Below are positions 26,625 to 36,241 of a stretch of DNA of 64,000 nucleotides, in pieces. The position numbers were made by a program, and so were the translations under genes. This DNA is from Bin55 sp965203735 (GTDB lineage Bacteria; Pseudomonadota; Gammaproteobacteria; Pseudomonadales; Azotimanducaceae), in the NCBI GenBank assembly GCA_965203735.1, contig OZ241909.1, forward strand, positions 2,480,001 through 2,544,000, in the 5' to 3' direction. The notes under the pieces were generated by a model. It was not told the DNA's origin. It saw only the letters and a program-made list of their open reading frames with translations, and did not search any database. Positions within the stretch are counted from its first letter, which is position 1; every line of letters begins with the position of its first letter.

Positions 26625-27443
26625 GTGAAAATTGGGCTGTTTGGAATCAATTCCGGCATTTGCGCCAATCCGGATGTCGCGTGTAGAGTCGCCCGTCACG
26701 CAGAGGAGGCGGGAATCGAGTCTGTATGGACCGGAGAACATGTGGTCCTTCCCGACCCGAGACAACCTCCCTCTCCCGCCGCACCAGACTATGCGATGCT
26801 GCATCCATCTACAAGCCTCGCCTTTCTGGCAGCAGTCACGGAGAGAATGAAGCTAGGTACCGGAATCACTCTAATTGCTCAGAGAAATCCGCTCGTCCTT
26901 GCAAAAGAGATGGCCAGTCTCGATTACGTATCCAAGGGGCGCTTGATTCTTGGAATCGGCGCAGGTTACCTGCACCAGGAATTCGACGCCCTAGGAGTTC
27001 CATTTCGGCAACGAGGAGCCCGCACCGACGAAGCCATACAAGTACTCAGAACGCTGTGGAACGATCCAAACCCCTCGTTTAGTGGACGATTTTGGAAGTT
27101 TCAGGATATTCAAGCAATGCCTCGACCGGTTCAAAGCGGAGGTCCTCCAATTGTTGTAGGAGGGACAAGCGAAGCGGCACTCAAGAGATCCGCAGAGTCT
27201 GCTCAGGGTTGGTACGGTTTCGCAATGAATGTAGATCAGACTCGAGAAGTCTTACGTCGGCTACACCAGTATCCCGGTGGATCAGATCTCGAGATCAGCG
27301 TCACTCCATCGATGCGTCTAAATCCCGAATTCGTTCAGGAGTTCGCGTCAATCGGAGTGCATCGTCTTGTGTCTCTAATCCCCAATGAAGAATTGCGCAT
27401 TCTGCAGCTCATTGACGACATTGCTCCGCTGGCAGACGAGTAG
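26625..27443 (+). CDS. LLM-class oxidoreductase, probable F420-dependent type
   Basis: This 272-residue luciferase-like protein starts at GTG 26625 with AGGAGGG about 9 nt upstream. It shows ESVWTGEHVVLPDPRQ, RMKLGTGITLIAQRNPLVLAKEMASLD, LILGIGAGYLHQEF and PPIVVGGTSEAALKRSA. These resemble the actinobacterial F420-dependent subgroup (TIGR03619-like) in order and wording. It is shorter than most LLM proteins but complete in motifs. It follows the enoyl-CoA hydratase on the same strand and is convergent with the esterase that ends at 27447. Confidence 0.88.
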   Translation: MKIGLFGINSGICANPDVACRVARHAEEAGIESVWTGEHVVLPDPRQPPSPAAPDYAMLHPSTSLAFLAAVTERMKLGTGITLIAQRNPLVLAKEMASLDYVSKGRLILGIGAGYLHQEFDALGVPFRQRGARTDEAIQVLRTLWNDPNPSFSGRFWKFQDIQAMPRPVQSGGPPIVVGGTSEAALKRSAESAQGWYGFAMNVDQTREVLRRLHQYPGGSDLEISVTPSMRLNPEFVQEFASIGVHRLVSLIPNEELRILQLIDDIAPLADE

Positions 27444-27446
27444 GAC

Positions 27447-28490
27447 TTAGGGACGAGTGATTCCTTTGCAGAAGTCGGCGACGCTTCTGGCTCCCTCATC
27501 CGCGACCATGGCACAACCCGGAACGATGAGTTCGGTCGCATGTACAGTCCCCTTAACGTCTTTGCAGTAGGCTTGTACTCCCGCCCGGCGTAGCAATCGG
27601 AAGAAGTCAACGCCTTCATCGCGAAGTGGATCGAACTCATTGACGCTGATGAACGTTGGAGGAAAGTCTTTTACATCTTCCTCAGTTGCGAAACTTGGCC
27701 ATGCAAGTGGATTCTCATTCTCGAGCTCTTTGATTCCATAACCCATCGCGCCCCTATTGTTGGCTAGCTCAAGCAGATAACCATTGCACTCTCTGCTGGA
27801 CGGAAAGCGTTCTTGGGGCCAGCGACCCGCAATATACGGGCAGAAAGCATATAGTCCCTGAATTAAATTTATCGAACCTTCTTTGGCCATCCTCATTCCG
27901 GTTGCAAGAGTCAGATTTCCGCCGCCACTTTCGCCCGAGACAATTACGTTTGAAGAGTCGATTCCCAGAATTTCGCTTGATTCGACAACCCACTTGACGC
28001 CTGAGACGCAATCATTCAATCCCGCTGGAAACGGTGCGACTTCATCGGATGAAGACGGAACCATGCAGTTTCTGAAGTCCACCATGGCAACGGCAACCCC
28101 GTTCCTCACCAGTCGACGACCCCATGTTCGAAACGGTGCATCGAAACACGATCCTGAACTCATTCCACCACCATGCAGGTAAACGATGCATGGAGTGGCT
28201 TCGTCCAAGTTTGGACGCATGAACAGAATCTTGATCTCATTGTTGTCGGGAGAAGATTTAATCTCTAGTGTGGTGCTAGTCAAACCAGCTGGTACCTCAG
28301 AGTCTTCCCTATAGACATTCTTCCATTGGCCCTCCATTTGCTTTCGAAATGCAACGGCTGTGGGAGAGTTGGCTTCTTCAAGTAGCTGCTCTCGGTTTTC
28401 GACGTCTCCTTGGTTTACAGGATCCGGCATCGAACCAAAGAACTCTCTGATGCTCGGATCAATGCGAAGATCCTCAGTGATCTTGGACAT
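27447..28490 (-). CDS. alpha/beta hydrolase (hormone-sensitive-lipase/esterase family)
   Basis: This 347-residue esterase has the oxyanion motif YLHGGGMSSGSCFDAPFRTWG at about residue 104, the nucleophile Ser in VIVSGESGGGNLTLA, and an acid in SVNEFDPLRDEGVDF. The final His is in GTVHATELI. This is the HSL (type IV) family layout, with cleavage of a short acyl ester expected. There is no signal peptide. It is convergent with the LLM gene, with only 3 bases between stops. The upstream ~240 bases up to SodC are divergent promoter region. Confidence 0.9.
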   Translation of the reverse strand: MSKITEDLRIDPSIREFFGSMPDPVNQGDVENREQLLEEANSPTAVAFRKQMEGQWKNVYREDSEVPAGLTSTTLEIKSSPDNNEIKILFMRPNLDEATPCIVYLHGGGMSSGSCFDAPFRTWGRRLVRNGVAVAMVDFRNCMVPSSSDEVAPFPAGLNDCVSGVKWVVESSEILGIDSSNVIVSGESGGGNLTLATGMRMAKEGSINLIQGLYAFCPYIAGRWPQERFPSSRECNGYLLELANNRGAMGYGIKELENENPLAWPSFATEEDVKDFPPTFISVNEFDPLRDEGVDFFRLLRRAGVQAYCKDVKGTVHATELIVPGCAMVADEGARSVADFCKGITRP

Positions 28491-28746
28491 ACAAATTACT
28501 CCTCATTAGTCTTCACGAATCCGTATGCGATGTGCTCGAGACGCTAAACAATACAGCTACTAACCTGCTCCCGTGAATCGAAGGATTCTGGTCTAGTTCG
28601 ACTACCGCGCCGATGCGCCAATCGAATTGCTCAATTTGACCCAACACCTATAGCTCGGGTTCAAATTACTAGGTTATCAATGCGGGCCAAGTGTATATTT
28701 TGGCTATCATTCGAATTGGATCTAGCTATTGAAGAGGGAGGTCGTT

Positions 28747-29397
28747 ATGTCAGGACTCTTGTCTACCAAGGATCAAAAAAATACTATGCAGGGGAGGCCT
28801 GCTCGCGCTAAGGGAGTATTCACGTTTTTCTTAGTTGCGGCTTTTGTTTCGATTGGTTCGTCTGTCGCAACTGACGACACCTCTGAGCAGAAAGTGGAAG
28901 CTTCGATGGCTGCTCGGGCGACCTTGGCGTTCTGCGAAGACTTGTCCATTGAAGTGGGTGCAGTCGAACTCGTAGAACGAGCATCCGACGAAGGTGTGAA
29001 AGTTGTAGATGTGTATATACGCGTGGAGGGTCTTGCAGATGAAGCAGGAAAGCACGCTGTGCATATTCACGAAACAGGTTCATGCGATCCTTGTGGCTCT
29101 GCAGGAGGTCACTTTGACCCAGGTCCGCATGGTCACACAAACCCGGACGGAAATCACCCATTCCATGCGGGGGATCTTGTGAATATCGAGGTCGACGAAT
29201 CAGGAAATGGCGACCTCAAGACCATTACTACCCGAATAACTCTGTCAGAGGGGCCACTATCGATATTTGATGACGACGGTGCCTCGTTGATTATTCATGT
29301 GGATCCAGATAGCTACTGCGAGGGCGGAGAGGAAGCGGGTTGCGCCGGCGGAGCGCGACTTGCTTGTGGAATATTCGAGGTGCACGAAGAGTCATAG
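28747..29397 (+). CDS. sodC: Cu/Zn superoxide dismutase family protein (exported)
   Basis: This 216-residue protein has a charged N-terminus, a hydrophobic export segment (about residues 24-40, FTFFLVAAFVSIGSSVA) and the SodC beta-barrel. Copper and zinc ligands are in HAVHIHETGSC, GGHFDPGPHGHTNPDGNHPFHAGDL and SLIIHVDPDSY. The end GGARLACG holds the channel Arg and the disulfide Cys. The zinc/electrostatic loop before it is unusual: it has extra cysteines (DPCG; YCEGGEEAGC), and HVDP replaces the common HAGADD-type text. The ATG at 28747 follows GGGAGG. It dismutates periplasmic superoxide if the family role holds. Confidence 0.9.
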   Translation: MSGLLSTKDQKNTMQGRPARAKGVFTFFLVAAFVSIGSSVATDDTSEQKVEASMAARATLAFCEDLSIEVGAVELVERASDEGVKVVDVYIRVEGLADEAGKHAVHIHETGSCDPCGSAGGHFDPGPHGHTNPDGNHPFHAGDLVNIEVDESGNGDLKTITTRITLSEGPLSIFDDDGASLIIHVDPDSYCEGGEEAGCAGGARLACGIFEVHEES

Positions 29398-29448
29398 GAT
29401 CCAACACAGACCGTAAAGCCAGAATCTGAGTGATTCCAAGGGGTCACC

Positions 29449-30270
29449 GTGACGACTACAGTCTCATATTTCACCGAAAGACTTGCTCCGTCAATGGGAG
29501 TCCGAGTTAGCGACATTGACCTGAATCATGCGAATGCTGACATGGTTGGCGAGCTGCGGAAACTCTTGAACGAACATTCGGTTGTCGCAGTGAGCAATCA
29601 AGACCTTGAAGAAGAACCACTTCACGAATTTGGACTGCTGTGGGGAGAGACACTCTCTCATCCATCGTCTGTCGAGCGCAACAACCCGCACGTTCAAGTC
29701 CTGGCAAGCAAGAATGGCGCAAAAGGACGAGGTCTGGGGGCTTGGCACTCGGACATGAGCTGGCATCCTACGCCCCCTTGGATAACTATGCTTCATGCTC
29801 GGACGATACCGAGTTTTGGCGGAGACACGGGATACTCAAACCAGCGACTCGCATTGGAAATGCTTGACTTGGCAACGAGAGATAAGCGTCGTTCGCACCG
29901 ACGAGAACTACCCAGTCAAGACGATATTGAGAATCTTCGGGCAAACCACACGGGAAAGGGATTTGGTGAGCACGTTCCAGACTCCGTACATCCTGTGATT
30001 CGGACTCACAATGAAACTGACAAACAAGCTTTGTACGTCAATCCTGAATTTACAACGCACATCGTAGATGTAAGTGAGGACGAGAGCAACAGGATTTTGT
30101 GGCCGTTGTGGATTCACAGCATTTCTGAAGAGTTTGTCTATCGGCATCGATGGCTTCCCGGCGACTTGGTTATCTGGGACAACCGATCAGTTATGCACAC
30201 TGCGATCCTCGACTACGAGGAACCCCGTTGGATGACCCGAGTCGTCATAAAAGGCGACACACCCCATTAA
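29449..30270 (+). CDS. TauD/TfdA-family 2-oxoglutarate-dependent dioxygenase
   Basis: This 273-residue non-haem iron enzyme starts at GTG 29449. The iron-binding HxD is in GAWHSDMSWHP (about residues 102-104). GGDTGYSNQRLALE and FVYRHRWLPGDLVIWDNRSVMHTAILDY supply the late His, and the Arg that binds 2-oxoglutarate is in RWMTRVVIKGD. The family hydroxylates small acids such as taurine, aryloxyacetates or sulfate esters; the substrate here is unknown. It lies between SodC and a small lipoprotein gene on the same strand; the gap to the lipoprotein gene is 7 bases. Confidence 0.9.
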   Translation: MTTTVSYFTERLAPSMGVRVSDIDLNHANADMVGELRKLLNEHSVVAVSNQDLEEEPLHEFGLLWGETLSHPSSVERNNPHVQVLASKNGAKGRGLGAWHSDMSWHPTPPWITMLHARTIPSFGGDTGYSNQRLALEMLDLATRDKRRSHRRELPSQDDIENLRANHTGKGFGEHVPDSVHPVIRTHNETDKQALYVNPEFTTHIVDVSEDESNRILWPLWIHSISEEFVYRHRWLPGDLVIWDNRSVMHTAILDYEEPRWMTRVVIKGDTPH

Positions 30271-30277
30271 CTCTCGA

Positions 30278-30670
30278 ATGCGTTCGCCTTGCGCTTGGGT
30301 CCTAACGATTCCCATTCTGTTCGCCTGTTCACCAAAGGAGAGTCCTGAACAAGCTGAAACTTCGTTTGCACGAAATGTTGAGAGTTGCATTTGTCGTTAT
30401 CTGGATGTCGAAGAGGACAACTACTCCGGTCTTACGTACGAATTCTTCATAGACGACTGCAACGAGATCGTTCACGAGTCAAATCCCGACCGATATCCCG
30501 AAGCGTTACGTTCCGAACCAGAGATTTCCGATCTTCGTTGTCAAGAATACGTCCAGCCTTGGCTCGACGAAGTCGAAGAGTCCGAAAACCTTCAAGACAA
30601 CAATCGAAGATTGTTTGACGAACTGAGAGATGAGGAACCAGCGGAAGCGCAGGAGGCTGTGGAAGAGTAG
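30278..30670 (+). CDS. small lipoprotein of unknown function
   Basis: This 130-residue protein starts with a short signal sequence and a lipobox LFAC (cysteine near residue 17), followed by an acidic protein with several further cysteines (SCICRYLDVEE, DDCNEIV, RCQEYV) and a Glu-rich tail. It is probably anchored in a membrane on the periplasmic side. I do not recognise the family. Its TAG stop shares one base with the GTG start of the acyl-CoA dehydrogenase that follows, and the dioxygenase ends 7 bases before it. It therefore sits inside an operon. Confidence 0.7.
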   Translation: MRSPCAWVLTIPILFACSPKESPEQAETSFARNVESCICRYLDVEEDNYSGLTYEFFIDDCNEIVHESNPDRYPEALRSEPEISDLRCQEYVQPWLDEVEESENLQDNNRRLFDELRDEEPAEAQEAVEE

Positions 30671-31758
30671 TGGACTTTGCTTGGACATCGGAGCAAGAGC
30701 AGTTGAGAGCTACGGTAGCTCAGTTTCTTGAAGCTCGATGCCCTACCACACACACTCGAGAATTCATGGACTCGGAGTTCGGTTACGACCGATCTTTATG
30801 GTTTGCTCTCGGAAGGGACATGGGATTGGGAGGAATTCACGTTCCTGCGGAATTCGGCGGTGCTGGACTTTCGTACGCTGAATCCTGCATCGTTTTGGAA
30901 CAAATGGGCTACGCCCTTTATTGCGGACCGTATTTTTCGTCCAACGTTATGGCCGTCAATGCATTGCTTGTCGGGGATTCTGCCGAATCACATCAGCTAC
31001 TTCGAGACGTGGTGTCGTGCACTCATACAGCCACGGTTGCGTTCATTCAACAACAAGACTCGACGGAGGTCGAATGCTCAGTACGCGACGGGAGGATCAA
31101 CGGTGAAAAGGAACTTGTCCTCAACGGACCTGGTGCGGACATAATTCTCGTCATTGCCAAGTGTCAACCTGACAGTGGATTTGGCCTCTATGCTGTTCAA
31201 GGAAATGCGATCGGACTTCGGAACGAACCACTAAAGAGTCTCGACTTGACTCGACGTCTGGCGCGGACAGTCTTTGAAAATGTAGAAGTAAGCAAACTTG
31301 CTGATTGGAGTGACTTGAAACATTGGAAATTCTTGGACCTAGCACGCATTGCACTTGCGAACGAGATGGTGGGAGGGGCGCAGAGACTGCTCGATTCCGC
31401 CCTCGAATACGCATCTACTCGTGTTCAATTCGGCCGAACTATCGGTTCGCTTCAAGCAATCAAGCACAAGTGCTCCGAAATGCTACTCAACATCGAGTCT
31501 GCCAGATCCGCCGCGTTTTGCGCTGCGCGATCTGCTGAGGAGGACTCAGAGAGAACCAGGATGGCGTCCATTGCTAAAGCAATGGCAAGCGACGCATATA
31601 TGCAGGCAGCTGCGGACTGTATCCAAATTCACGGCGGCATTGGTTTCACGTGGGAAAACGACACACACCTTTGGTACCGACGGGCTAAGAGTTCGGAGGT
31701 ATATCTTGGTGATGCCAACTTCAACCGCGAAACATACCTTCAATCAATGGGCCTGTGA
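30670..31758 (+). CDS. acyl-CoA dehydrogenase family protein (first of a pair)
   Basis: This 362-residue flavoprotein has the acyl-CoA dehydrogenase layout: N-terminal helices (FAWTSEQEQLRATVAQFLE), a middle beta domain and a C-terminal helical domain. The C-terminal part includes ARIALANEMVGGAQRLLDSALEYASTRVQFGRTIGSLQAIKHK and CIQIHGGIGFTWENDTHLWYRRA. It starts at GTG 30670, overlapping the lipoprotein stop by one base. The usual catalytic Glu position and the N-terminal domain are less conserved than in its partner, as often in the smaller member of a heteromeric pair. It is followed after 3 bases by a second acyl-CoA dehydrogenase gene; such pairs often form mixed complexes acting on steroid or branched acyl-CoAs. 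Confidence 0.9.
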   Translation: MDFAWTSEQEQLRATVAQFLEARCPTTHTREFMDSEFGYDRSLWFALGRDMGLGGIHVPAEFGGAGLSYAESCIVLEQMGYALYCGPYFSSNVMAVNALLVGDSAESHQLLRDVVSCTHTATVAFIQQQDSTEVECSVRDGRINGEKELVLNGPGADIILVIAKCQPDSGFGLYAVQGNAIGLRNEPLKSLDLTRRLARTVFENVEVSKLADWSDLKHWKFLDLARIALANEMVGGAQRLLDSALEYASTRVQFGRTIGSLQAIKHKCSEMLLNIESARSAAFCAARSAEEDSERTRMASIAKAMASDAYMQAAADCIQIHGGIGFTWENDTHLWYRRAKSSEVYLGDANFNRETYLQSMGL

Positions 31759-31761
31759 GAC

Positions 31762-33003
31762 ATGGACTGGTCTGAGCAGAGAGTAAGACAAGAGGTTCGT
31801 GTCTGGTTGGATGCGAAATGGGATCCGAACGCACGACTGATCGATTGGCGCAACAAGGTGGTGGATTCCGGTTGGGGAATGCCCGCTTGGCCTGAGCGAT
31901 GGTTCGGAAAGGACATGCCGGCTGCCATGATTTCTATCGTTCAAGAGGAATTTGCCCGAGTAAACGCTGTTGGAGTCGCTAGAACTGGGATTCGTCTATT
32001 GGCGGCAGAAACTCTGCTTGCCCATGGCACCGACGAACAGCGAGAACGATTCCTGAGAAAGATTCTCACGGGCGAAGAAATCTGGTGCCAGCTGTTTAGT
32101 GAACCGGGGAGCGGATCCGACTTGGCTGGTGTGACGACCCGAGCGGTTCGGACTGAAAACGAATGGGTTGTGAATGGTCAGAAAGTTTGGACAACGAGTG
32201 CGCACCACGCAGACTACGGGCTGTTGCTCGCTCGATCGGACTGGGACGTTCCCAAACACCAAGGAATGACTTACTTCGTGGTGGATATGCGCCAGGAAGG
32301 TGTCGAAGTAAGTCCACTAAAACAAATGAACGGTCATGCATCGTTCAATCAAGTGTTCTTTACCGATGCACGAATTCCATTGAACAACAGAATCGACGAG
32401 GAAGGCAACGGTTGGCGGGTTGCAATGACGACTCTAGCGCATGAGCGGAAGGCTGCCAACTCATTGGCGGGCAACACAGCAGAGCTATCACCGGACGGCA
32501 CAATCCATGAAGAAGTACGACGCGAGGACGCTGTACTCACCGAGCCATATACGTGGTATCCCCAACGTGCTGGACGAGTGGACTTGGCAATCGAACGAGC
32601 CGCCGCGACTAACAACCTAGATAATGACGTGGTCAGACAAGAACTAGCTCGGCTCTTGATGATGGCACAGTGTTCAGAATGGACTGCTCTCCGAGCACGA
32701 GCAGCGCAGGAGAAGGGACAACCACAAGGACCCGAAGGCTCGTTGGGCAAGCTCGCTAACAGCTACATTGCAAGACAAGCGTTAAAGCTTCACACGATGA
32801 CAACTGGGTTGGACTCCATGTTGGCGGGAGACGACGCTCCTCTGAATGGATTGATATCGGAAATACTGCTATCAGTCCCCGCGATTTCGATCGCTGGTGG
32901 AACCGATGAGATTCAGAAGAACATCATTGCGGAACGCGTTCTGGGTATGGAAAAGGAACCTCGTCTGGACGGTGGACCATTCCGTGACGTTCGAAAGAAC
33001 TAA
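31762..33003 (+). CDS. acyl-CoA dehydrogenase family protein (second of a pair)
   Basis: This 413-residue enzyme has WCQLFSEPGSGSDLAGVTTRAV, the usual FAD-contact signature, then VVNGQKVWTTSAHHADYGLLLAR and the C-terminal SIAGGTDEIQKNIIAERVLG. These show a complete acyl-CoA dehydrogenase. It begins 3 bases after its partner and so is surely co-transcribed. Its stop overlaps that of the convergent prolyl oligopeptidase gene by 3 bases. By analogy with other adjacent pairs it may form a heterotetramer; that is inference. Confidence 0.93.
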   Translation: MDWSEQRVRQEVRVWLDAKWDPNARLIDWRNKVVDSGWGMPAWPERWFGKDMPAAMISIVQEEFARVNAVGVARTGIRLLAAETLLAHGTDEQRERFLRKILTGEEIWCQLFSEPGSGSDLAGVTTRAVRTENEWVVNGQKVWTTSAHHADYGLLLARSDWDVPKHQGMTYFVVDMRQEGVEVSPLKQMNGHASFNQVFFTDARIPLNNRIDEEGNGWRVAMTTLAHERKAANSLAGNTAELSPDGTIHEEVRREDAVLTEPYTWYPQRAGRVDLAIERAAATNNLDNDVVRQELARLLMMAQCSEWTALRARAAQEKGQPQGPEGSLGKLANSYIARQALKLHTMTTGLDSMLAGDDAPLNGLISEILLSVPAISIAGGTDEIQKNIIAERVLGMEKEPRLDGGPFRDVRKN

Positions 33004-35030
33004 AGCGCATCTTGCCTGTGTGAACCAAGCGTTCGCCAAAGAAATTCGTACACCAACGAAATCATGAACGCCAGCTGTGAATTATCGGCGGATCCTGCAT
33101 GCCCTCCTGCCGTGTTTTCGTAGTAGCTCACGGGGTGTCCGAGGTCTTCGAGCAAGGCAACCATCTTTCTCGCATGACCCGGATGAACACGATCGTCGCG
33201 CGTCGATGTCGTGATGAGTATCGGCGGATAGGTTCGATCACTTTGTACGTTGTGATAGGGAGAGTAGTTCTGAAGGAATTCCCACTCCTCAGGGTTGTCC
33301 GGATCGCCGTATTCTGCCATCCAGCTAGCTCCAGCCAAGAGTAGGTGATAGCGACTCATATCCAATAAGGGCACTTGGCAAACAACCGCTCCGAACAAGT
33401 CGGGTCGTCTTGTGTACATATTCCCCATAAGCAAGCCACCGTTGCTCCCGCCTTGGATTCCGAGTTGCTTGCTTGTTGTAACGCCACGTCGAATCAAGTC
33501 CTCGGCAACAGCAATGAAATCATCGTACGCTCGATGCCTGTTTTCCTTTAATGCGGTTTGATGCCAAGACGGACCAAATTCACCACCACCTCTAATATTG
33601 GCGACAACGTAGGTTCCTCCTCGTTGAAGCCACCCCATACCAACACTCGCCGAGTACTGGGGGAGCATTGAGATTTCGAATCCACCATAGCCATAGAGCA
33701 GAGTCGGACCTGCATCGGTTGAATTCCTAGGTCTAGTCTCAAAGTATGGAATCTTTGTTCCATCCTTGGAAACTGTCCAATGCTGTTGCGTGATGCATTG
33801 GGTACCGTCGAAAAATGCTGGTGCTTGCTTGAGCTGCTCTACTTGCGCACCTATCCCACCGATCGACAGTGTGGACGGGACGAGATAGTTTTCGCTGCTC
33901 AATACAAACCTGTCATCGGTATTTGGGCTGAATGCTTGGATAGTCTCATTCAAGATGTCGGCGGTGTCGCTCACTCGATCAGTCTTCCAGCCCTGGTCAG
34001 AATTGGTTGCAACATACGCTTTGGTACGTACATCTTCCGAGACACTGAGGACAACTGAGTTCCTGGTCGCATCCCAACTGGTGAGAACAGAGCCTTCAGA
34101 TGGCTCGAATACAACATCTAAGCTAGAACCGTTATCCAGATAGTCATTGACATCTGCGATGAGTAGACATCCCGCTTTGTAATTACGGTCTTGATGTTCC
34201 CAATCGGACTTGAGCCGCAGAAACAGCCTGTTTCGTTGTATCCACGCCGTTGCATCGTCCGGCTTTTCTACTTGCAAGAGAGAACCTGACCTATACACAA
34301 ACGTTTCCGAGCTGAAAAATCCGGGAGACCGATTGATGTAGTACTCAGAAAATCCGTTCGAAAAGTCCGTCCACGCACCGACAGAGACGTCGGATTTCTT
34401 TCCTCGATAGATCTCCGTGGACTCAGCAAGTGATGAATTTCTGTTCCACACTCTCAGAGTCATTGGATATCCGGAGTCGGTCAGGGAATCTGGTCCAAAA
34501 TCAGTTCCTACAAGAAGCCGATCCCTTCCAGCCCAACATACGTCAGATTTGGCTTCCGGAACGAAGAAACCGTCTTCAACAAACTGCCCGCTTTCGATGT
34601 CGAATTCCCTGACAACAACCGCGTCTCCACCGCCTCTCGACAAATGGATCAAAGCGCGGTCACATTCAGGCCGAAGAATAACGTGCCCCTTCCAAACCCA
34701 TTCTTCTCCATCATCCTTGGCCAATTCATCCAGGCTTAGTAACGTACTCCAGTCAGGTTGTTTCTGCTTGTACTCTTCAAGTGTCGTTCTGCGCCACACG
34801 CCCCTCACGTTATCCGAGTCTTGCCAAAAGTTGTACAAGAGGTCTCCATGAACAACGAACCCTGGAATGCGAGCATCGGAGTCGAGCATAGACCGGATGC
34901 TCTCGCGAAGTGAGTCAAACTCAGCATTGGACGTTAGAGAGCTAACGGTCGTTGAGTTGCGCCTCTCTACCCAAGCAAGCGCTTGGGTGTCATCAACTTC
35001 TTCCAGCCACAAGCGTGGGTCATTGGTCAT
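33000..35030 (-). CDS. prolyl oligopeptidase family serine peptidase (S9A)
   Basis: This 676-residue peptidase has an N-terminal beta-propeller part (DPRLWLEEVDDTQALAWVE at the start) and a C-terminal alpha/beta-hydrolase domain. The latter shows TLLYGYGGFEISMLPQYS, VVANIRGGGEFGPSWH, the nucleophile Ser in IQGGSNGGLLMGNM, the Asp in TTSTRDDRVHPGHA and the His in AGGHAGSAD. The triad is complete. No signal peptide is seen from the ATG at 35030, which has AGGAA just upstream; the longer frame is unlikely. It cleaves short peptides, often after proline. Confidence 0.92.
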   Translation of the reverse strand: MTNDPRLWLEEVDDTQALAWVERRNSTTVSSLTSNAEFDSLRESIRSMLDSDARIPGFVVHGDLLYNFWQDSDNVRGVWRRTTLEEYKQKQPDWSTLLSLDELAKDDGEEWVWKGHVILRPECDRALIHLSRGGGDAVVVREFDIESGQFVEDGFFVPEAKSDVCWAGRDRLLVGTDFGPDSLTDSGYPMTLRVWNRNSSLAESTEIYRGKKSDVSVGAWTDFSNGFSEYYINRSPGFFSSETFVYRSGSLLQVEKPDDATAWIQRNRLFLRLKSDWEHQDRNYKAGCLLIADVNDYLDNGSSLDVVFEPSEGSVLTSWDATRNSVVLSVSEDVRTKAYVATNSDQGWKTDRVSDTADILNETIQAFSPNTDDRFVLSSENYLVPSTLSIGGIGAQVEQLKQAPAFFDGTQCITQQHWTVSKDGTKIPYFETRPRNSTDAGPTLLYGYGGFEISMLPQYSASVGMGWLQRGGTYVVANIRGGGEFGPSWHQTALKENRHRAYDDFIAVAEDLIRRGVTTSKQLGIQGGSNGGLLMGNMYTRRPDLFGAVVCQVPLLDMSRYHLLLAGASWMAEYGDPDNPEEWEFLQNYSPYHNVQSDRTYPPILITTSTRDDRVHPGHARKMVALLEDLGHPVSYYENTAGGHAGSADNSQLAFMISLVYEFLWRTLGSHRQDAL

Positions 35031-35246
35031 ATTTGTTCCTGTAAGACGGGTCGGGGTCGGATTTGAAGTGTGAGTGTACACACGCAAACACAAAATAGCT
35101 CAAACAGTTGTTTCCGCCGCCACTCAAGTCAACCTAGGTCCATGACGAGGCTCGTATCGATAGGAATCAGCGATCTTCACGGTTTGGCGCATGTATGTGT
35201 ATGCTATACGGTGATAGAGAAATCAGACTTACTCAGTGGGTGACCG

Positions 35247-35525
35247 ATGACAGAGACCACCGGCAGTAATAAGAGAAGAACATTCAGAGACAAGTGGAAA
35301 GGCTTCGACGAAAAAGCCACGAGATTTTTTCGAAAGTATGGTCCCATTTTTTTCGTGGGTTTGTCAGTGTTTTTTCTAGCAGCATCAACAATTTGGTCGA
35401 TTGCAGACTCCACCGATAAGGCAATTCAGAGCCTCCTCCTAGCAGGTTTGATGCTGGGCTACGCCGTTGTTCTACCGTTCTTAAGTAAACACAAGGAAAG
35501 CGAGTCAAGAGACGAAAGCGAGTAA
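35247..35525 (+). CDS. small two-helix membrane protein, paralogue A
   Basis: This 92-residue protein has a basic N-terminal part (RRTFRDKWKGFDEKATRFFRKYGPI), a hydrophobic helix at about residues 32-50, a short loop, a second helix at about 59-78 and a charged tail (KHKESESRDESE). It is a paralogue of the protein encoded at 35740-36009: the pattern R-W/K-FD-K-(R)K-GPI, then DKA, L-AGL-LG-AV-PF/VK, is shared through the whole length. Function unknown. A two-pass protein with both ends in the cytoplasm fits the charges. Confidence 0.65.
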   Translation: MTETTGSNKRRTFRDKWKGFDEKATRFFRKYGPIFFVGLSVFFLAASTIWSIADSTDKAIQSLLLAGLMLGYAVVLPFLSKHKESESRDESE

Positions 35526-35739
35526 TACTATCCGGATTTCTGGATAACAACTAGACACCGCAAGTCTTCCCTCAGAGAGCAATCGCCCCTAGATTTACAG
35601 CTGTCGCAACCGTGTTCGTGGAGTCCCCTGCCGCTCAACCAAATCCAGATCAGATGAAACCGAATTTTGGTCGGAGCTACGCACAGAGAACTATAATGTG
35701 AATTGGTCGCTAACAGCAATGTATCTTGGAGAGCAACCA

Positions 35740-36009
35740 ATGGCCGAGAATGTAGGCAATGAAGAGCGGAGATCATATCGGGAGTCTTGGAAGAATTTCG
35801 ACAAGAAATTCACGGACTTAGTACGAAAGACAGGTCCCATAGTGTCTCTTGGCGCAAGTGGACTTTATTTTGCGATTGGTATGATCTATTCTAAATTGGA
35901 GGAATGGGATAAGGCAACATTCTATATCCTGATTGCAGGTCTCGCCTTGGGACTGGCAGTTGCCATTCCCGTGTTTGTCAAAGAGACAAAAAGTGAGCAA
36001 AAAGACTAA
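35740..36009 (+). CDS. small two-helix membrane protein, paralogue B
   Basis: This 89-residue protein starts at ATG 35740 with GGAGAG about 8 nt upstream. It shows ERRSYRESWKNFDKKFTDL, a first helix at about residues 33-50, an EWDKATFYILIAGLALGLA second helix at about 55-75, and a charged tail. It aligns end to end with the protein encoded at 35247-35525, about 215 bases upstream, so the pair arose by tandem duplication. Both have their own ribosome binding sites. No function is known to me. Confidence 0.68.
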   Translation: MAENVGNEERRSYRESWKNFDKKFTDLVRKTGPIVSLGASGLYFAIGMIYSKLEEWDKATFYILIAGLALGLAVAIPVFVKETKSEQKD

Positions 36010-36241
36010 GAAATCCGACCTTTCGACGTCAGGGTAGCTCGCCTGCTTAGCACTTAACTGACAAACTGAAACGAAGACGGTACTCGTTTCTCACCTTTTC
36101 AGTGTGTCTCTTCGAATATTGCACCACGCTTCGGTAGAGGGGAATTGAAAGCTGCCGAGAAGTAACAACAGCTCATCGAGCATACATTTCCAAAGTGACC
36201 TTGAGGTGATGGGACGGCATACGTTATGAGTTCAGTCCCTT

